A stretch of DNA of 57,144 nucleotides, taken from contig CACEXK010000007.1 of the NCBI GenBank assembly GCA_902563505.1, positions 1 through 57,144 of the forward strand, in the 5' to 3' direction. The notes under the pieces were generated by a model. The model saw only the letters and a program-made list of their open reading frames with translations, ran no database searches and was not told the DNA's origin. Positions 39,555 to 47,762 of the stretch are shown in pieces (the stretch's first letter is position 1; the number at the start of each line of letters is the position of its first letter). Made by a program: the position numbers and the translations under genes. This DNA is from an uncultured Alphaproteobacteria bacterium (GTDB lineage Bacteria; Pseudomonadota; Alphaproteobacteria; Methylaequorales; Methylaequoraceae).

Positions 39555-40782
39555 AATTTCTACCAGAAAACTTATTACTGTTGATAAGGCTAAGAAAATA
39601 ATGATAAACAGTATTAAGACAAAAATTAATGTAGAGTATGTTTCTTTAATTGAGTCTGAGGACAGGATTTTAGCAGAAAATATTCATTCAAAATTCAATA
39701 TTCCTGAACTTGACAATGCAGCAGTTGATGGTTTTGCAGTAAATTATATTTCAATAAAAAAAAAAATTAAAAAATTTAAAATAATTGGTGTTTCTTCCCC
39801 AGGTCAGCCATTTAATGGTGTTGCAAAAATTGGAGAGGCGATAAGAATTTTTACTGGTGCTTATTTATTGAATAAAAATAATGTAAATACCATCATCATG
39901 GAAGAAGATTGTAATTTCACGAGAAACTATGTTGAATTAATTAAATTTCCGGAAAGTGGTTCGAATATTAGAAAAAAAGGTGAAGATATAAAAAAGAAGC
40001 AACTTTTATTTGATAAGGGAAGAAAAATCAGAACCGTTGACTTAGCTCAACTTTCCTCAATAGGATTAAAAAGAATGAAAGTTTACAAAAAATTAAAAGT
40101 TGGAATTTTTTCAACTGGAAATGAATTGAGCATCTCAGATAAAAAGAGTAAATTTGCTATTTATGATGCCAACAAAGTGACTCTTATGTCAATGTTCAAA
40201 AAGATTGGTTGTGATTCAATTGATTTAGGTATTATCAAAGATAACTTGAATCAAACAAAAAAACTAATTTTTGCTAATTTGAATAAATGTGATTTGATTG
40301 TAACTACTGGCGGTGTTTCCTCTAGTCAAATTGATAAAATTAGCCAAATTTTGAAAGAGCATGGCGAGATTGGTTTTTGGAGACTTGCAATCAAACCTGG
40401 AAGGCCCCTTGCATTTGGAAAATTTGGAAATACACCTTTTATTGGTCTACCCGGAAACCCAGTAGCATCGATCGTGACCTTTTTCATGTTAGTAATTGAT
40501 TATGTTAAGAAACTATCAGGTAATAATAATACAGAGATTATTGAAAGATTACTTCCATCGTGTTTCGAAATGAAAAAAAAAATTGGAAGAAAGGAATGGT
40601 TAAGAGGTAAAGTTAAAATAATTAATAATAAGAAATATATAGAAAAGTTTCATACAACTGGATCAGGAATTTTATCATCTATCAGTAAAACTGATGGTAT
40701 TATCGAAATTGATGAAAATAAAAAGGTTATTAAAAAAGGTACAATTCTGAAGTTTTATAGATATGAGGATATGTTAAATTGA
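39544..40782 (+). CDS. moeA: MoeA: molybdopterin molybdenumtransferase
   Basis: MoeA inserts molybdate into adenylylated molybdopterin. Family motifs: PELDNAAVDGFAVNY near residue 55, RIFTGAYLL, the central IFSTGNELSI, the MoCF-domain TTGGVSSSQIDKI, and KPGRPLAFGKFGNTPFIGLPGNPVASIV (cited from a continuous run) before the C-terminal beta domain. The length of 412 is typical. The ATG start overlaps mobB; the stop shares bases with the moaD TTG start. Confidence 0.94.
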   Translation: MVSKISTRKLITVDKAKKIMINSIKTKINVEYVSLIESEDRILAENIHSKFNIPELDNAAVDGFAVNYISIKKKIKKFKIIGVSSPGQPFNGVAKIGEAIRIFTGAYLLNKNNVNTIIMEEDCNFTRNYVELIKFPESGSNIRKKGEDIKKKQLLFDKGRKIRTVDLAQLSSIGLKRMKVYKKLKVGIFSTGNELSISDKKSKFAIYDANKVTLMSMFKKIGCDSIDLGIIKDNLNQTKKLIFANLNKCDLIVTTGGVSSSQIDKISQILKEHGEIGFWRLAIKPGRPLAFGKFGNTPFIGLPGNPVASIVTFFMLVIDYVKKLSGNNNTEIIERLLPSCFEMKKKIGRKEWLRGKVKIINNKKYIEKFHTTGSGILSSISKTDGIIEIDENKKVIKKGTILKFYRYEDMLN

Positions 40783-41027
40783 AGATACTTTATTTTGCTC
40801 AAATAAAAGAAATTATTGGTAAGTCAGAAGAATCAATTAAGTTAGAAAATGAAATTTCGATAAAAGATCTTATAAATAAATTAAAAAAAAGAAATTCTAA
40901 TTACAAATCTGCTTTTGAAAAAACATCAAACCTAAAATTTGCAATCAATTGCGAATATGCAGATTTAAATGCGCTAATTAAGGATAAAGATGAAATAGCT
41001 TTTTTTCCACCAGTAACTGGAGGTTAG
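40779..41027 (+). CDS. moaD: MoaD: molybdopterin synthase sulfur carrier subunit
   Basis: MoaD is the ubiquitin-like small subunit whose C-terminal glycine is thiocarboxylated to deliver sulfur to precursor Z. The 82-residue chain begins KILYFAQIKEIIGKSEE and ends PVTGG, the diagnostic double glycine. The start is TTG at 40779, overlapping the moeA TGA. The codons for the terminal Gly-Gly create a GGAGG that sits correctly spaced ahead of moaE. Confidence 0.94.
   Translation: MKILYFAQIKEIIGKSEESIKLENEISIKDLINKLKKRNSNYKSAFEKTSNLKFAINCEYADLNALIKDKDEIAFFPPVTGG
41019..41023 (+). promoter_or_regulatory. Ribosome binding site of moaE, inside the moaD 3' end
   Basis: GGAGG at 41019-41023 lies 6 bases before ATA 41030 and 9 bases before ATT 41033. 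It is a perfect Shine-Dalgarno core, rare in this AT-rich window, and fixes the likely start of moaE even though no ATG/GTG/TTG is present. The same bases encode the conserved C-terminal Gly-Gly of MoaD. Confidence 0.5.
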
Positions 41028-41029
41028 TA

Positions 41030-41449
41030 ATAATTATTTTTCAAACACAAAAATTTAATGAGAGTCAGGAAATAAAAAAATTTTCTAAAAGGAATGAAAA
41101 ATCAGGAGCAATAATCTCTTTCATTGGGAAAGTAAGAGAAAAAAATAAAAATAAAAAAATTATAAATATGGATATTGAATTTTATGAAAAGATGGCAAAA
41201 TTTCAAACCAACAAAATAGTAAAGTTAATATTAGAAGAAAATAAAATTGACGATTATCTGATAATACATAGGTTTGGTAGGTTGCAGCCAGGGGAAAATA
41301 TTGTTTTAATAATTGCCGCGAGTCAACACAGAAAAGAAAGTTTTATTTTTGTTGAAAAAATTGTCAATTGGTTAAAATTCAAAATAACATTTTGGAAGAA
41401 AGAAAACTTTTTAGATCACTCTACTTGGGTTAAAGGTGAAAAAAAATAA
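41030..41449 (+). CDS. moaE: MoaE: molybdopterin synthase catalytic subunit (non-canonical start)
   Basis: MoaE is the large subunit that with MoaD converts precursor Z to molybdopterin. The C-terminal half has the family signature: IHRFGRLQPGENIVLIIAAS, then HRKESF and FWKKENFLDHSTWV with the active-site lysines. The first ATG in frame (41168) would remove about 46 residues including SGAIISFIGKVRE, which is conserved, and the frame is open back to 40991 without ATG, GTG or TTG. The good RBS at 41019 makes ATA 41030 or ATT 41033 the best start, giving about 139 residues. Confidence 0.88.
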   Translation: MIIFQTQKFNESQEIKKFSKRNEKSGAIISFIGKVREKNKNKKIINMDIEFYEKMAKFQTNKIVKLILEENKIDDYLIIHRFGRLQPGENIVLIIAASQHRKESFIFVEKIVNWLKFKITFWKKENFLDHSTWVKGEKK

Positions 41450-41461
41450 ATTAACCTAAAG

Positions 41462-42334
41462 TTATAATAAAACTTCTTTTTGAAACTCTTTAATTAATAA
41501 CTTTGTAATTTCTCCGATAACAAAACTATAACTATCTACAGCACCTACAGGGGTAATTTCCACAGCAGTACCAGTGAGAAAGAATTCATCACAGTCAGCT
41601 AAAAAGTTGAGTTTAAAATGTCCTTCATTAACTTTTATACCTTTTTTTTTTGCTATTTTTATAACAGTTTGTCTTGTTATACCATCTAAAAAACAATCAG
41701 GTTTAGGGGTAAAGAGTTCATTGTTTTTTACAAAAAAAACATTAGCACCAGTAGCTTCAGCAATAAAGTTTCTATAATCAAGCATAAGTGCATCATCAAA
41801 TCCATTAGATTCTGCCTTATGTTTGCTTAGAGAACAAATCATATAAAGTCCAGCAGCTTTACTGTCTGTAGGTGCACTTTTAGGTGAAGGTCTAACCCAA
41901 TCCGCAACAGTTAGTTTTATTCCTTTCAGCATTCCCTCAGGTGAAAAATATGAAGGCCATTCCCAGGTGGCAATAGCTATGTTTGTAGTTGCTTGCTTAG
42001 CTGAAATTGCCATCATTTCACTTCCTCGCCAAACAACAGGTCTAATATAACCATTTTTTACATTTTGTTTTTTAGTAATTTCCTTTGTTATGCTAATAAT
42101 TTCATTAAATTCATAGGGTATTTCTAAATCTAGTATTTCGGCAGATTTAAATAATCTTTTTATGTGTTCATTTAACCTAAAAATTTTACCTTCGTAAATC
42201 CTTAATCCCTCAAATACACAACTTCCGTAATGTAGTCCATGACTTAAAACATGGTGTTGAGCATTATTCCACTTAATATATGATCCATTCATCCATATAA
42301 GTCCGTCGCGCGAATCAAAAGGTACTATTTGCAT
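41462..42334 (-). CDS. ilvE: Branched-chain amino acid aminotransferase
   Basis: IlvE is a fold-type IV PLP enzyme catalysing the last step of valine, leucine and isoleucine synthesis. The PLP Lys159 is in DSKAAGLYM and the cofactor Glu193 in FIAEATGANVFFV. HGLHYGSCVFEGLRIY near residue 32 and FFLTGTAVEITPV near the end are also family-typical. The 290 residues are normal. It is single on the minus strand, converging with moaE (12-base gap) and diverging from the response regulator. Confidence 0.95.
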   Translation of the reverse strand: MQIVPFDSRDGLIWMNGSYIKWNNAQHHVLSHGLHYGSCVFEGLRIYEGKIFRLNEHIKRLFKSAEILDLEIPYEFNEIISITKEITKKQNVKNGYIRPVVWRGSEMMAISAKQATTNIAIATWEWPSYFSPEGMLKGIKLTVADWVRPSPKSAPTDSKAAGLYMICSLSKHKAESNGFDDALMLDYRNFIAEATGANVFFVKNNELFTPKPDCFLDGITRQTVIKIAKKKGIKVNEGHFKLNFLADCDEFFLTGTAVEITPVGAVDSYSFVIGEITKLLIKEFQKEVLL

Positions 42335-42417
42335 ATTTTTTCTTATGAGTTAAAATTTAGATACTATACCATCGATAAAACATAAATAAATACTTTGATC
42401 TTTAATTTTGTAATTTA
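42335..42417. promoter_or_regulatory. Divergent promoter gap between ilvE and the OmpR-type regulator
   Basis: 83 AT-rich bases between outward-facing genes. Promoters for both must be here by position. I see no clear inverted repeat or leader peptide for attenuation of ilvE. Confidence 0.3.
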
Positions 42418-43104
42418 ATGGAAAATCATTCTCACATATTGTGTATTGATGACGATGATAAAATAAGAGAACTACTTGAAATATTTCTGAAGAAACATAA
42501 TTTTTTAGTTTCACTTGCTAAAGATGCTATCGAGGGCGAAAAACTCTCTGATTTATTTGTTTTTGATTTGATAATTTTAGATATTATGATGCCAAAGGTA
42601 AATGGAATAAAATTTTTGGAGAAATTTAGAAAAAAAAATGCAAATACACCAGTATTGATGTTGACAGCAAGTAGTCATTTAAATATTAAAACAGAATCCT
42701 ATTCATTTGGTTGTGATGATTATCTAATCAAACCCTTCGAGCCAATGGAATTAGTACTAAGAATAAAAAAACTTCTGAATCCTAGAATAAATAAATCAAA
42801 ACAAATGGATAAACACTTCTTTGGAGAATTTACATATGACAAAAATACAAAAGAACTCAAAAAAAATAATATTAATATACAATTAACATCTTCTGAAGAA
42901 CAACTTTTAGAGATATTCATTGAAAATATTAATAAAGAAATTTCAAGAGAATCTATTGCTAAAAATTTAGATATTACTGTAAATCCGAGGTCAGTTGATG
43001 TTGTGGTAACAAGGTTAAGAAAAAAGATAACATCAAAGAATAATTCCTCATTCCTCAAAACTGTGAGAGGAAAGGGATATATGTTAATAAGCGAATATGA
43101 GTAA
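42418..43104 (+). CDS. OmpR-family response regulator
   Basis: A two-component response regulator of 228 residues. The receiver domain has the acidic pair at Asp11-Asp12, the phospho-acceptor Asp55 (LIILDIMMPK), Thr83 (LMLTAS) and Lys105 (YLIKPF). The C-terminal winged helix (about 130-225) has LTSSEEQLLEIFI and PRSVDVVVTRLRKKI plus VRGKGYML, marking the OmpR/PhoB DNA-binding fold. It is followed by, and overlaps by 8 bases, a kinase gene, so the two form a pair. Targets are unknown; an osmotic or envelope role, as for OmpR, is inference. Confidence 0.92.
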   Translation: MENHSHILCIDDDDKIRELLEIFLKKHNFLVSLAKDAIEGEKLSDLFVFDLIILDIMMPKVNGIKFLEKFRKKNANTPVLMLTASSHLNIKTESYSFGCDDYLIKPFEPMELVLRIKKLLNPRINKSKQMDKHFFGEFTYDKNTKELKKNNINIQLTSSEEQLLEIFIENINKEISRESIAKNLDITVNPRSVDVVVTRLRKKITSKNNSSFLKTVRGKGYMLISEYE

Positions 43105-44386
43105 ATTCATCAAACAATTCTTACCAAAAAGATTACTTCCAAGACTATTATTAATTTTTCTTTTACCCCTAATAATAACTCAGTTTATTGTCGTAATTTT
43201 TTTTTATGATAGGCATTGGGAAAAAATTGTCACAAGATTCTCAAACATAGCTAGTAATCAAATTAATCTCATCACAAATGAGTATAAAAATAACGGAGCT
43301 GAAAGAGCTCGAGAAGTATCAGCAAGATTAAATATAAGTTTTTTTATAATCAAAAATTTGGATATTAAAGAAAATAAAAAAACATTTGTTAAAAATCAGA
43401 TTGAGAAAAATATAGGTAACAGGATCAATGAAGATTTTTTTCTAGTTTTTGGCAAAGACTCAATAAAATTTTATCAAAAAATAAAAGATTATTATATTCT
43501 TTTGATATTTCCAAAAAAATATTTACACAGTGAAACCCCAATAATATTACTTTTGTGGATGATATCCTCTTCTTTATTTTTGGCATTTATTGCTTTTCTA
43601 TTTTTAAGGATACAAATAAGGGCAATACAAAGATTAGCCAAATCTGCTGAAGATTTTGGAAATGGAAGAAAAAAAGAAACAAGATTCAAACCAGAGGGTG
43701 CAATGGAGATCAGGTCAGCTGGAAACGCTTTTATAAAAATGAAAAAAAAAATAAATAATTATATATCTCAAAGAACAAATTTCCTTTCAGGAATCTCTCA
43801 TGATCTTGGAACGATTTTAACAAGAATAAAATTAAGACTGGAGTTAATCAATAACAAAGAAGAAATTGAAGATGTAAAAAAAGATGTTATGACAATGCAA
43901 GGCTTTTTAAAAGAGTATATGGATTACTCTCAAAAGGTAAATATCAAAAGATCATCAAATATTAATATTGTTGATCTCATAAAGGATGTTATTTCTTCGT
44001 CTAAAGATCTTAAAAAAAAAACAAAAGTTATTTGTAACAAAAAAATACTTTTTAATACTGACAAAAATTGTCTACATAGAATAATCCTTAACTTATGTGA
44101 AAATGCCTCAAAATATGGAAATAAAATATTAGTTACTGTTTCCAAAAATACATCCGTACTTAAAATTGATATAGATGATGATGGACCAGGTATTCCTGAT
44201 TATCAAAAAAAAAAAGTATTCAAACCATTTTATAGAATAGATAATTCAAGAAATCAAAATCAGGCGGGAACTGGACTAGGATTGAGCATTGCCAATGAAC
44301 TTATTAAGACATTAAATGGTAAAATAGAGCTCATGGATTCAAAAAAACTCAATGGATCGTTATTCTCTATAAAATTACAAAAATAA
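43097..44386 (+). CDS. EnvZ-like sensor histidine kinase with altered H-box
   Basis: A membrane histidine kinase of 429 residues: TM1 at about 15-36, a small periplasmic region, TM2 at about 148-170, HAMP (residues 171-222), HisKA with His235, and HATPase_c with N-box NLCENASKYG (Asn336), G1 DDDGPGIP and G2 GTGLGLSIA. The H-box reads SHDLGTILTR where EnvZ has SHDLRTPLTR: the Arg and the Pro are replaced, while the phosphorylatable His and the Thr needed for phosphatase activity remain. It is transcribed with the regulator just upstream and is its probable partner. Confidence 0.9.
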   Translation: MSKFIKQFLPKRLLPRLLLIFLLPLIITQFIVVIFFYDRHWEKIVTRFSNIASNQINLITNEYKNNGAERAREVSARLNISFFIIKNLDIKENKKTFVKNQIEKNIGNRINEDFFLVFGKDSIKFYQKIKDYYILLIFPKKYLHSETPIILLLWMISSSLFLAFIAFLFLRIQIRAIQRLAKSAEDFGNGRKKETRFKPEGAMEIRSAGNAFIKMKKKINNYISQRTNFLSGISHDLGTILTRIKLRLELINNKEEIEDVKKDVMTMQGFLKEYMDYSQKVNIKRSSNINIVDLIKDVISSSKDLKKKTKVICNKKILFNTDKNCLHRIILNLCENASKYGNKILVTVSKNTSVLKIDIDDDGPGIPDYQKKKVFKPFYRIDNSRNQNQAGTGLGLSIANELIKTLNGKIELMDSKKLNGSLFSIKLQK

Positions 44387-44397
44387 ATTTAAATTCG

Positions 44398-45194
44398 TTA
44401 CAAAGATCTAGATTTTTTTTCTGCCATTTTAATACCTTTTTCCAAAAATTTATGAACTTTGAGTCCTTTTTAAAAAACTTAAGAGCCTCCTCTGTGGTCC
44501 CTCCTTTACTTGCTACTTTACTTATAATTTCTGAGAAATTAGATTTTTCAATTTCCAAAAATTCACTGGTTCCATGCAAAAGTGATAAAATCATTTCTTT
44601 TGAAATTTTGGGTCCCAATCCGTTCTTTTTTGAAATATTAAAAAGACATTGGAAAAAAAAACACACATAGGCTGGACCTCCTCCATATAAAGCAGTAAAG
44701 AAATTTATTTGCTCCTCTTTTTTAAACCATGTGAACATTCCAAAAAAATTGAAATCCTTTTCTATTATATTTTCTATTCCATTATCGTTAAAATTCTTGT
44801 AAGCACCTGTTGAACTTTTCTCAACTTTAACAAGTATATTGGGCATTAAACGGATAATTCTCAACTTTTGATCAAGTGCTCGACAAATTTTTTTTACATC
44901 CAGCCCAGCAGCAAAAGAAATTAATATATTTTTTTTTTTTAAAAAATTTTTTATTTCATTTAACAGGACATTTATATCTTTGGGCTTTACACAAATCATA
45001 ATATACTTTAGATTTGCCCATTTAATATTTTTTAAATTATTTTGTATTAGAATCTTCTCATATTTTTTTTTTTTTAATTCTTCGAGGGTAGTTTTTTTTT
45101 TATCATATACTATGAGCTTTAGTTTTCTTCTTTCAAAACCCTCAATTATTATCTTTCCTAAGTTTCCACAACCTATTATCAGAGACTCACTCAT
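44398..45194 (-). CDS. proC: Pyrroline-5-carboxylate reductase, frameshifted near the 3' end
   Basis: ProC reduces pyrroline-5-carboxylate to proline with NAD(P)H. The N-terminal Rossmann motif is LIIGCGNLGKIIIEGF; the family region ALYGGGPAYVCFF and the catalytic SKGGTTEEAL are present. As written, the last 20 or so residues do not look like ProC and run on to 44367 inside the kinase gene. If the A-run at 44437-44441 (5 bases) had 6, the end would read KKGIKMAEKKSRSL and stop at 44398, the standard ProC tail, for 265 residues. I annotate that end. The error-like indel resembles those in carB, lgt and the aldolase. Confidence 0.88.
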
Positions 45195-45667
45195 GCCTCT
45201 CCATGAGTATCAATTAGAGATGTTTTAAGAGCATACTCTGGGTCTTGTTTTTTGCATAGATACAAATAAAATACTGGAAAAAACCTATCACATTCACTTA
45301 TCACAACATCCAGGAAACTCTCAATTTGCTCTATTGTTAAAAAATTTTGACCTTTTACCGAGACTTGATATTTAAAAAATACAGTTTCAAGTTTTGAGGA
45401 ATAATTAAAATACCCTAGATTTATTTTTTCATTAACTTTTGAAATCAGAGAATAGATATTCTTTCCTATTTTACTTTTCTTTTTTAAATCAAAATAAGTT
45501 ACAATATTTATTATCTGGTTAAATTCATCCCAACTAACATTGATATTATAACTATGCCAAAGCCCTTTATACAATAGGCTTAGATCATTGACGGAATCTC
45601 TGAAAGAATCGATGTCATATTTATATATATAGTCTTCAATACAATCAATTGGATTTTCATAGGTCAT
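45191..45667 (-). CDS. YbjN domain-containing protein
   Basis: A protein of about 158 residues of the YbjN family, which in alphaproteobacteria commonly sits directly upstream of proC. Characteristic parts are MTYENPIDCIEDYIYKYDI, then SWDEFNQIINIV, SLISKVNEKINLGYF, FFKYQV and the end LDVVISECDRFFPVFYLYL...SLIDTHGEA. YbjN folds resemble type III secretion chaperones, and overexpression studies link YbjN to stress and motility, but its molecular function is not settled. I placed the start at the ATG at 45667; an upstream ATG at 45694 is possible. The stop overlaps the proC start by 4 bases. Confidence 0.85.
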   Translation of the reverse strand: MTYENPIDCIEDYIYKYDIDSFRDSVNDLSLLYKGLWHSYNINVSWDEFNQIINIVTYFDLKKKSKIGKNIYSLISKVNEKINLGYFNYSSKLETVFFKYQVSVKGQNFLTIEQIESFLDVVISECDRFFPVFYLYLCKKQDPEYALKTSLIDTHGEA

Positions 45668-45694
45668 TATTTTTTTTTGACTGTCGTATTTCAC

Positions 45695-45774
45695 AACAAC
45701 ATAGTAATATAGAAAAGTTAAATAAACAACAACAAATAGTAGTTAGTAACTGTAGAAACACAATATATAGTTAA
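45695..45774. promoter_or_regulatory. Divergent promoter gap between ybjN-proC and the hldD-lgt run
   Basis: 80 bases separate ybjN (minus) from the small membrane protein gene (plus). The composition differs slightly, with repeated ACAAC/AAC triplets. Promoters are inferred from gene direction only. Confidence 0.3.
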
Positions 45775-45963
45775 ATGTTGAAAGATTATATTATAATATT
45801 TTTGTTAATTTCTTATTTTTTTATCTTTATTATTTGGATAATTTGGTTTCATAAATCACTTAAAAATTGTCAGAACAAACAAAAAAAATATTTAATTAAT
45901 ACTTCTTGTTTTGTGGTTCTTACATACTTTATAAGTTTTCTTGTTTTAAAAATACTTTCTTAG
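45775..45963 (+). CDS. Small hydrophobic protein, two predicted membrane segments
   Basis: I do not recognise this 62-residue protein. It has an N-terminal hydrophobic stretch (about 5-27, Ile/Phe/Trp rich), a short Lys/Asn/Gln-rich loop (29-40), and a second hydrophobic stretch (about 42-61). Such a hairpin suggests a small inner-membrane protein. It starts with ATG, ends with TAG and is followed after 38 bases by hldD on the same strand. With no conserved motif, it may be real or spurious; its position at the head of the plus-strand run makes expression plausible. Confidence 0.45.
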   Translation: MLKDYIIIFLLISYFFIFIIWIIWFHKSLKNCQNKQKKYLINTSCFVVLTYFISFLVLKILS

Positions 45964-46001
45964 GTATATAAAAAATAAATGTTAATACCTTGTATAGCAA
46001 A

Positions 46002-46964
46002 ATGATTTTAGTAACTGGAGGAGCGGGATTTATTGGGTCGAATTTGGTGAATTTTCTTTCATCAAATCAAAACGATGAAATAGTCTCTGTAGATTTAAAT
46101 AATAAAAAAAATAAAAATTATTTTTCATCAGAAAATGTTATAAAAATAGATCCCTCTGACCTTCCGAATTTTTTAAAAAAAAATAAAAATAAAATAAAAA
46201 TTATAATTCACTTAGGTGCTATTACTTCAACTATAGAAAAAAATGTCAAATTGATAATCAAGACCAATATCGATCTATCAATTTATATATGGAATTGGTG
46301 TGTAAAATACAAAAAAAGATTGATATACGCCTCTTCAGCAGCTACATACGGTGACGGCTCAAATAAATTTGATGATAATGATTCTAAAGAATATCTTTCA
46401 CAATTATTACCATTAAACCTTTATGGTTGGTCAAAACATATTTTTGATAAATTTGTTTTAGAAAAAAAAATAGGCGGATTATCTCCAAAACAATGTGTTG
46501 GTTTGAAATTTTTTAATGTTTATGGGCCAAATGAGTTTCATAAAAAAGATATGAGGAGTGTAATCCTTAAAATATACCAAACTGTTTCAAAAAATTTAGA
46601 GGTTAAATTATTTAAATCACACAATTCTAATTTTAAAGATGGTGAACAATTAAGAGATTTTATTTATGTCAAAGATGTAATACAAATTATCAAATGGTTT
46701 GTAGAAAATAAAAACTTAAATGGTCTTTTTAATGTTGGAAGTGGTGAACCAAGAAGCTTCAATGATATTGCCAAAGCTGTATTTAAACAATCAAACAATA
46801 AACAAAAAATAAAATATATCAATACACCCAATATGATAAGAAAACAATACCAATACTTTACTAAAGCTAATATTAACAAGTTAAAAAGCCTTGGATATAA
46901 AAAAAAATTTACATCTTTAGAAGAAGGAATTGAAGACTATATTAAAAATTATTTAAGAAAATGA
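46002..46964 (+). CDS. hldD: ADP-L-glycero-D-manno-heptose 6-epimerase
   Basis: HldD inverts the C6 stereocentre of ADP-heptose, giving the heptose of the LPS inner core. The N-terminal NADP-binding motif is GGAGFIGSN at residues 6-14. The extended SDR active site is SSAATYGDG and the YxxxK in LYGWSKHIFD. Diagnostic HldD segments are LKFFNVYGPNEFHKKDMRSV, LFKSHNSNFKDGEQLRDFIY and KQYQYFTKANI. I chose the ATG at 46002; a TTG at 45990 would add 4 residues. The end overlaps lgt by 4 bases. Confidence 0.93.
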   Translation: MILVTGGAGFIGSNLVNFLSSNQNDEIVSVDLNNKKNKNYFSSENVIKIDPSDLPNFLKKNKNKIKIIIHLGAITSTIEKNVKLIIKTNIDLSIYIWNWCVKYKKRLIYASSAATYGDGSNKFDDNDSKEYLSQLLPLNLYGWSKHIFDKFVLEKKIGGLSPKQCVGLKFFNVYGPNEFHKKDMRSVILKIYQTVSKNLEVKLFKSHNSNFKDGEQLRDFIYVKDVIQIIKWFVENKNLNGLFNVGSGEPRSFNDIAKAVFKQSNNKQKIKYINTPNMIRKQYQYFTKANINKLKSLGYKKKFTSLEEGIEDYIKNYLRK

Positions 46965-47762
46965 ATAATTATATTTTTATTCATAATCTAAACCCAGTTG
47001 CAATAGAGATCTTAAATTTAAGGATTTATTGGTATTCATTGGCATATATCTTTGGTTTCTTATTTAGTTTGTATTACTCAAAATATTTAACTAAAAAAAA
47101 AATAATTGATCTTAATACAACTATTATGGATGAGTTTATTACCTGGGCAGTAGTTGGGGTAATCATAGGCGGAAGAATTGGTTATGTTTTATTTTATAAT
47201 TTTGAATTCTATATAATCAATAAATTAGAAATTATAAAAATTTGGCAGGGAGGAATGTCATTTCATGGAGGATTGATTGGCTTAATATTATCAATGATAT
47301 TTTTTTCAAAAAGAAAAAAAATAGATGGGTTTGAATTAGCTAATTTAGTTACTTTATGCTGTCCTATTGGAATTTTTCTTGGAAGAATTGCAAACTTTAT
47401 TAATGGAGAGTTGGTTGGCAGACCAACGGATCAGTCTTGGGGGGTAATATTTTCAACCAATGATATTTTAAGACACCCAAGCCAGCTATATGAAGCTATT
47501 TTTTGAAGGCTTAATCATTTTTTTTATTTTCCAAATAATAATAAAAAATAAATTGCATAAAAAAGTAAACTGCTTTTCAATTTTTTTGATTGTTTATGCA
47601 TTTGCAAGATTTCTTCTGGAATTTTTCAGAGAACCAGACAATCAACTTGGCCTGTTATTAATGAATCTCTCAATGGGACAAATTTTGTCAATTCCAATGC
47701 TACTTATCGGAATTTTATTTCTTAAATATGGAAAAAGTTTAAAGATTTATTATAAAAAATAA
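46961..47762 (+). CDS. lgt: Prolipoprotein diacylglyceryl transferase, frameshifted
   Basis: Lgt attaches diacylglycerol to the lipobox cysteine of lipoproteins such as BamD in the inner membrane. The first frame contains [45 protein letters not shown] and RHPSQLYEA, then stops early. The C-terminal part (FFEGLIIFF, the [14 protein letters not shown] segment, MGQILSIPM) is in another frame. The T-run at 47499-47504 has 6 bases; with 5 the text reads YEAIFEGL and the protein is a normal 266 residues. Since Lgt is essential in Gram-negatives, an indel error is the likely cause. Confidence 0.92.

Noticed and set aside
1596-40782. Identical 15-mer GATATGTTAAATTGA at the ends of murG (1596-1610) and moeA (40768-40782)
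   Set aside because: Both simply encode a DMLN ending plus TGA in AT-rich codons; no flanking similarity, so chance is enough.
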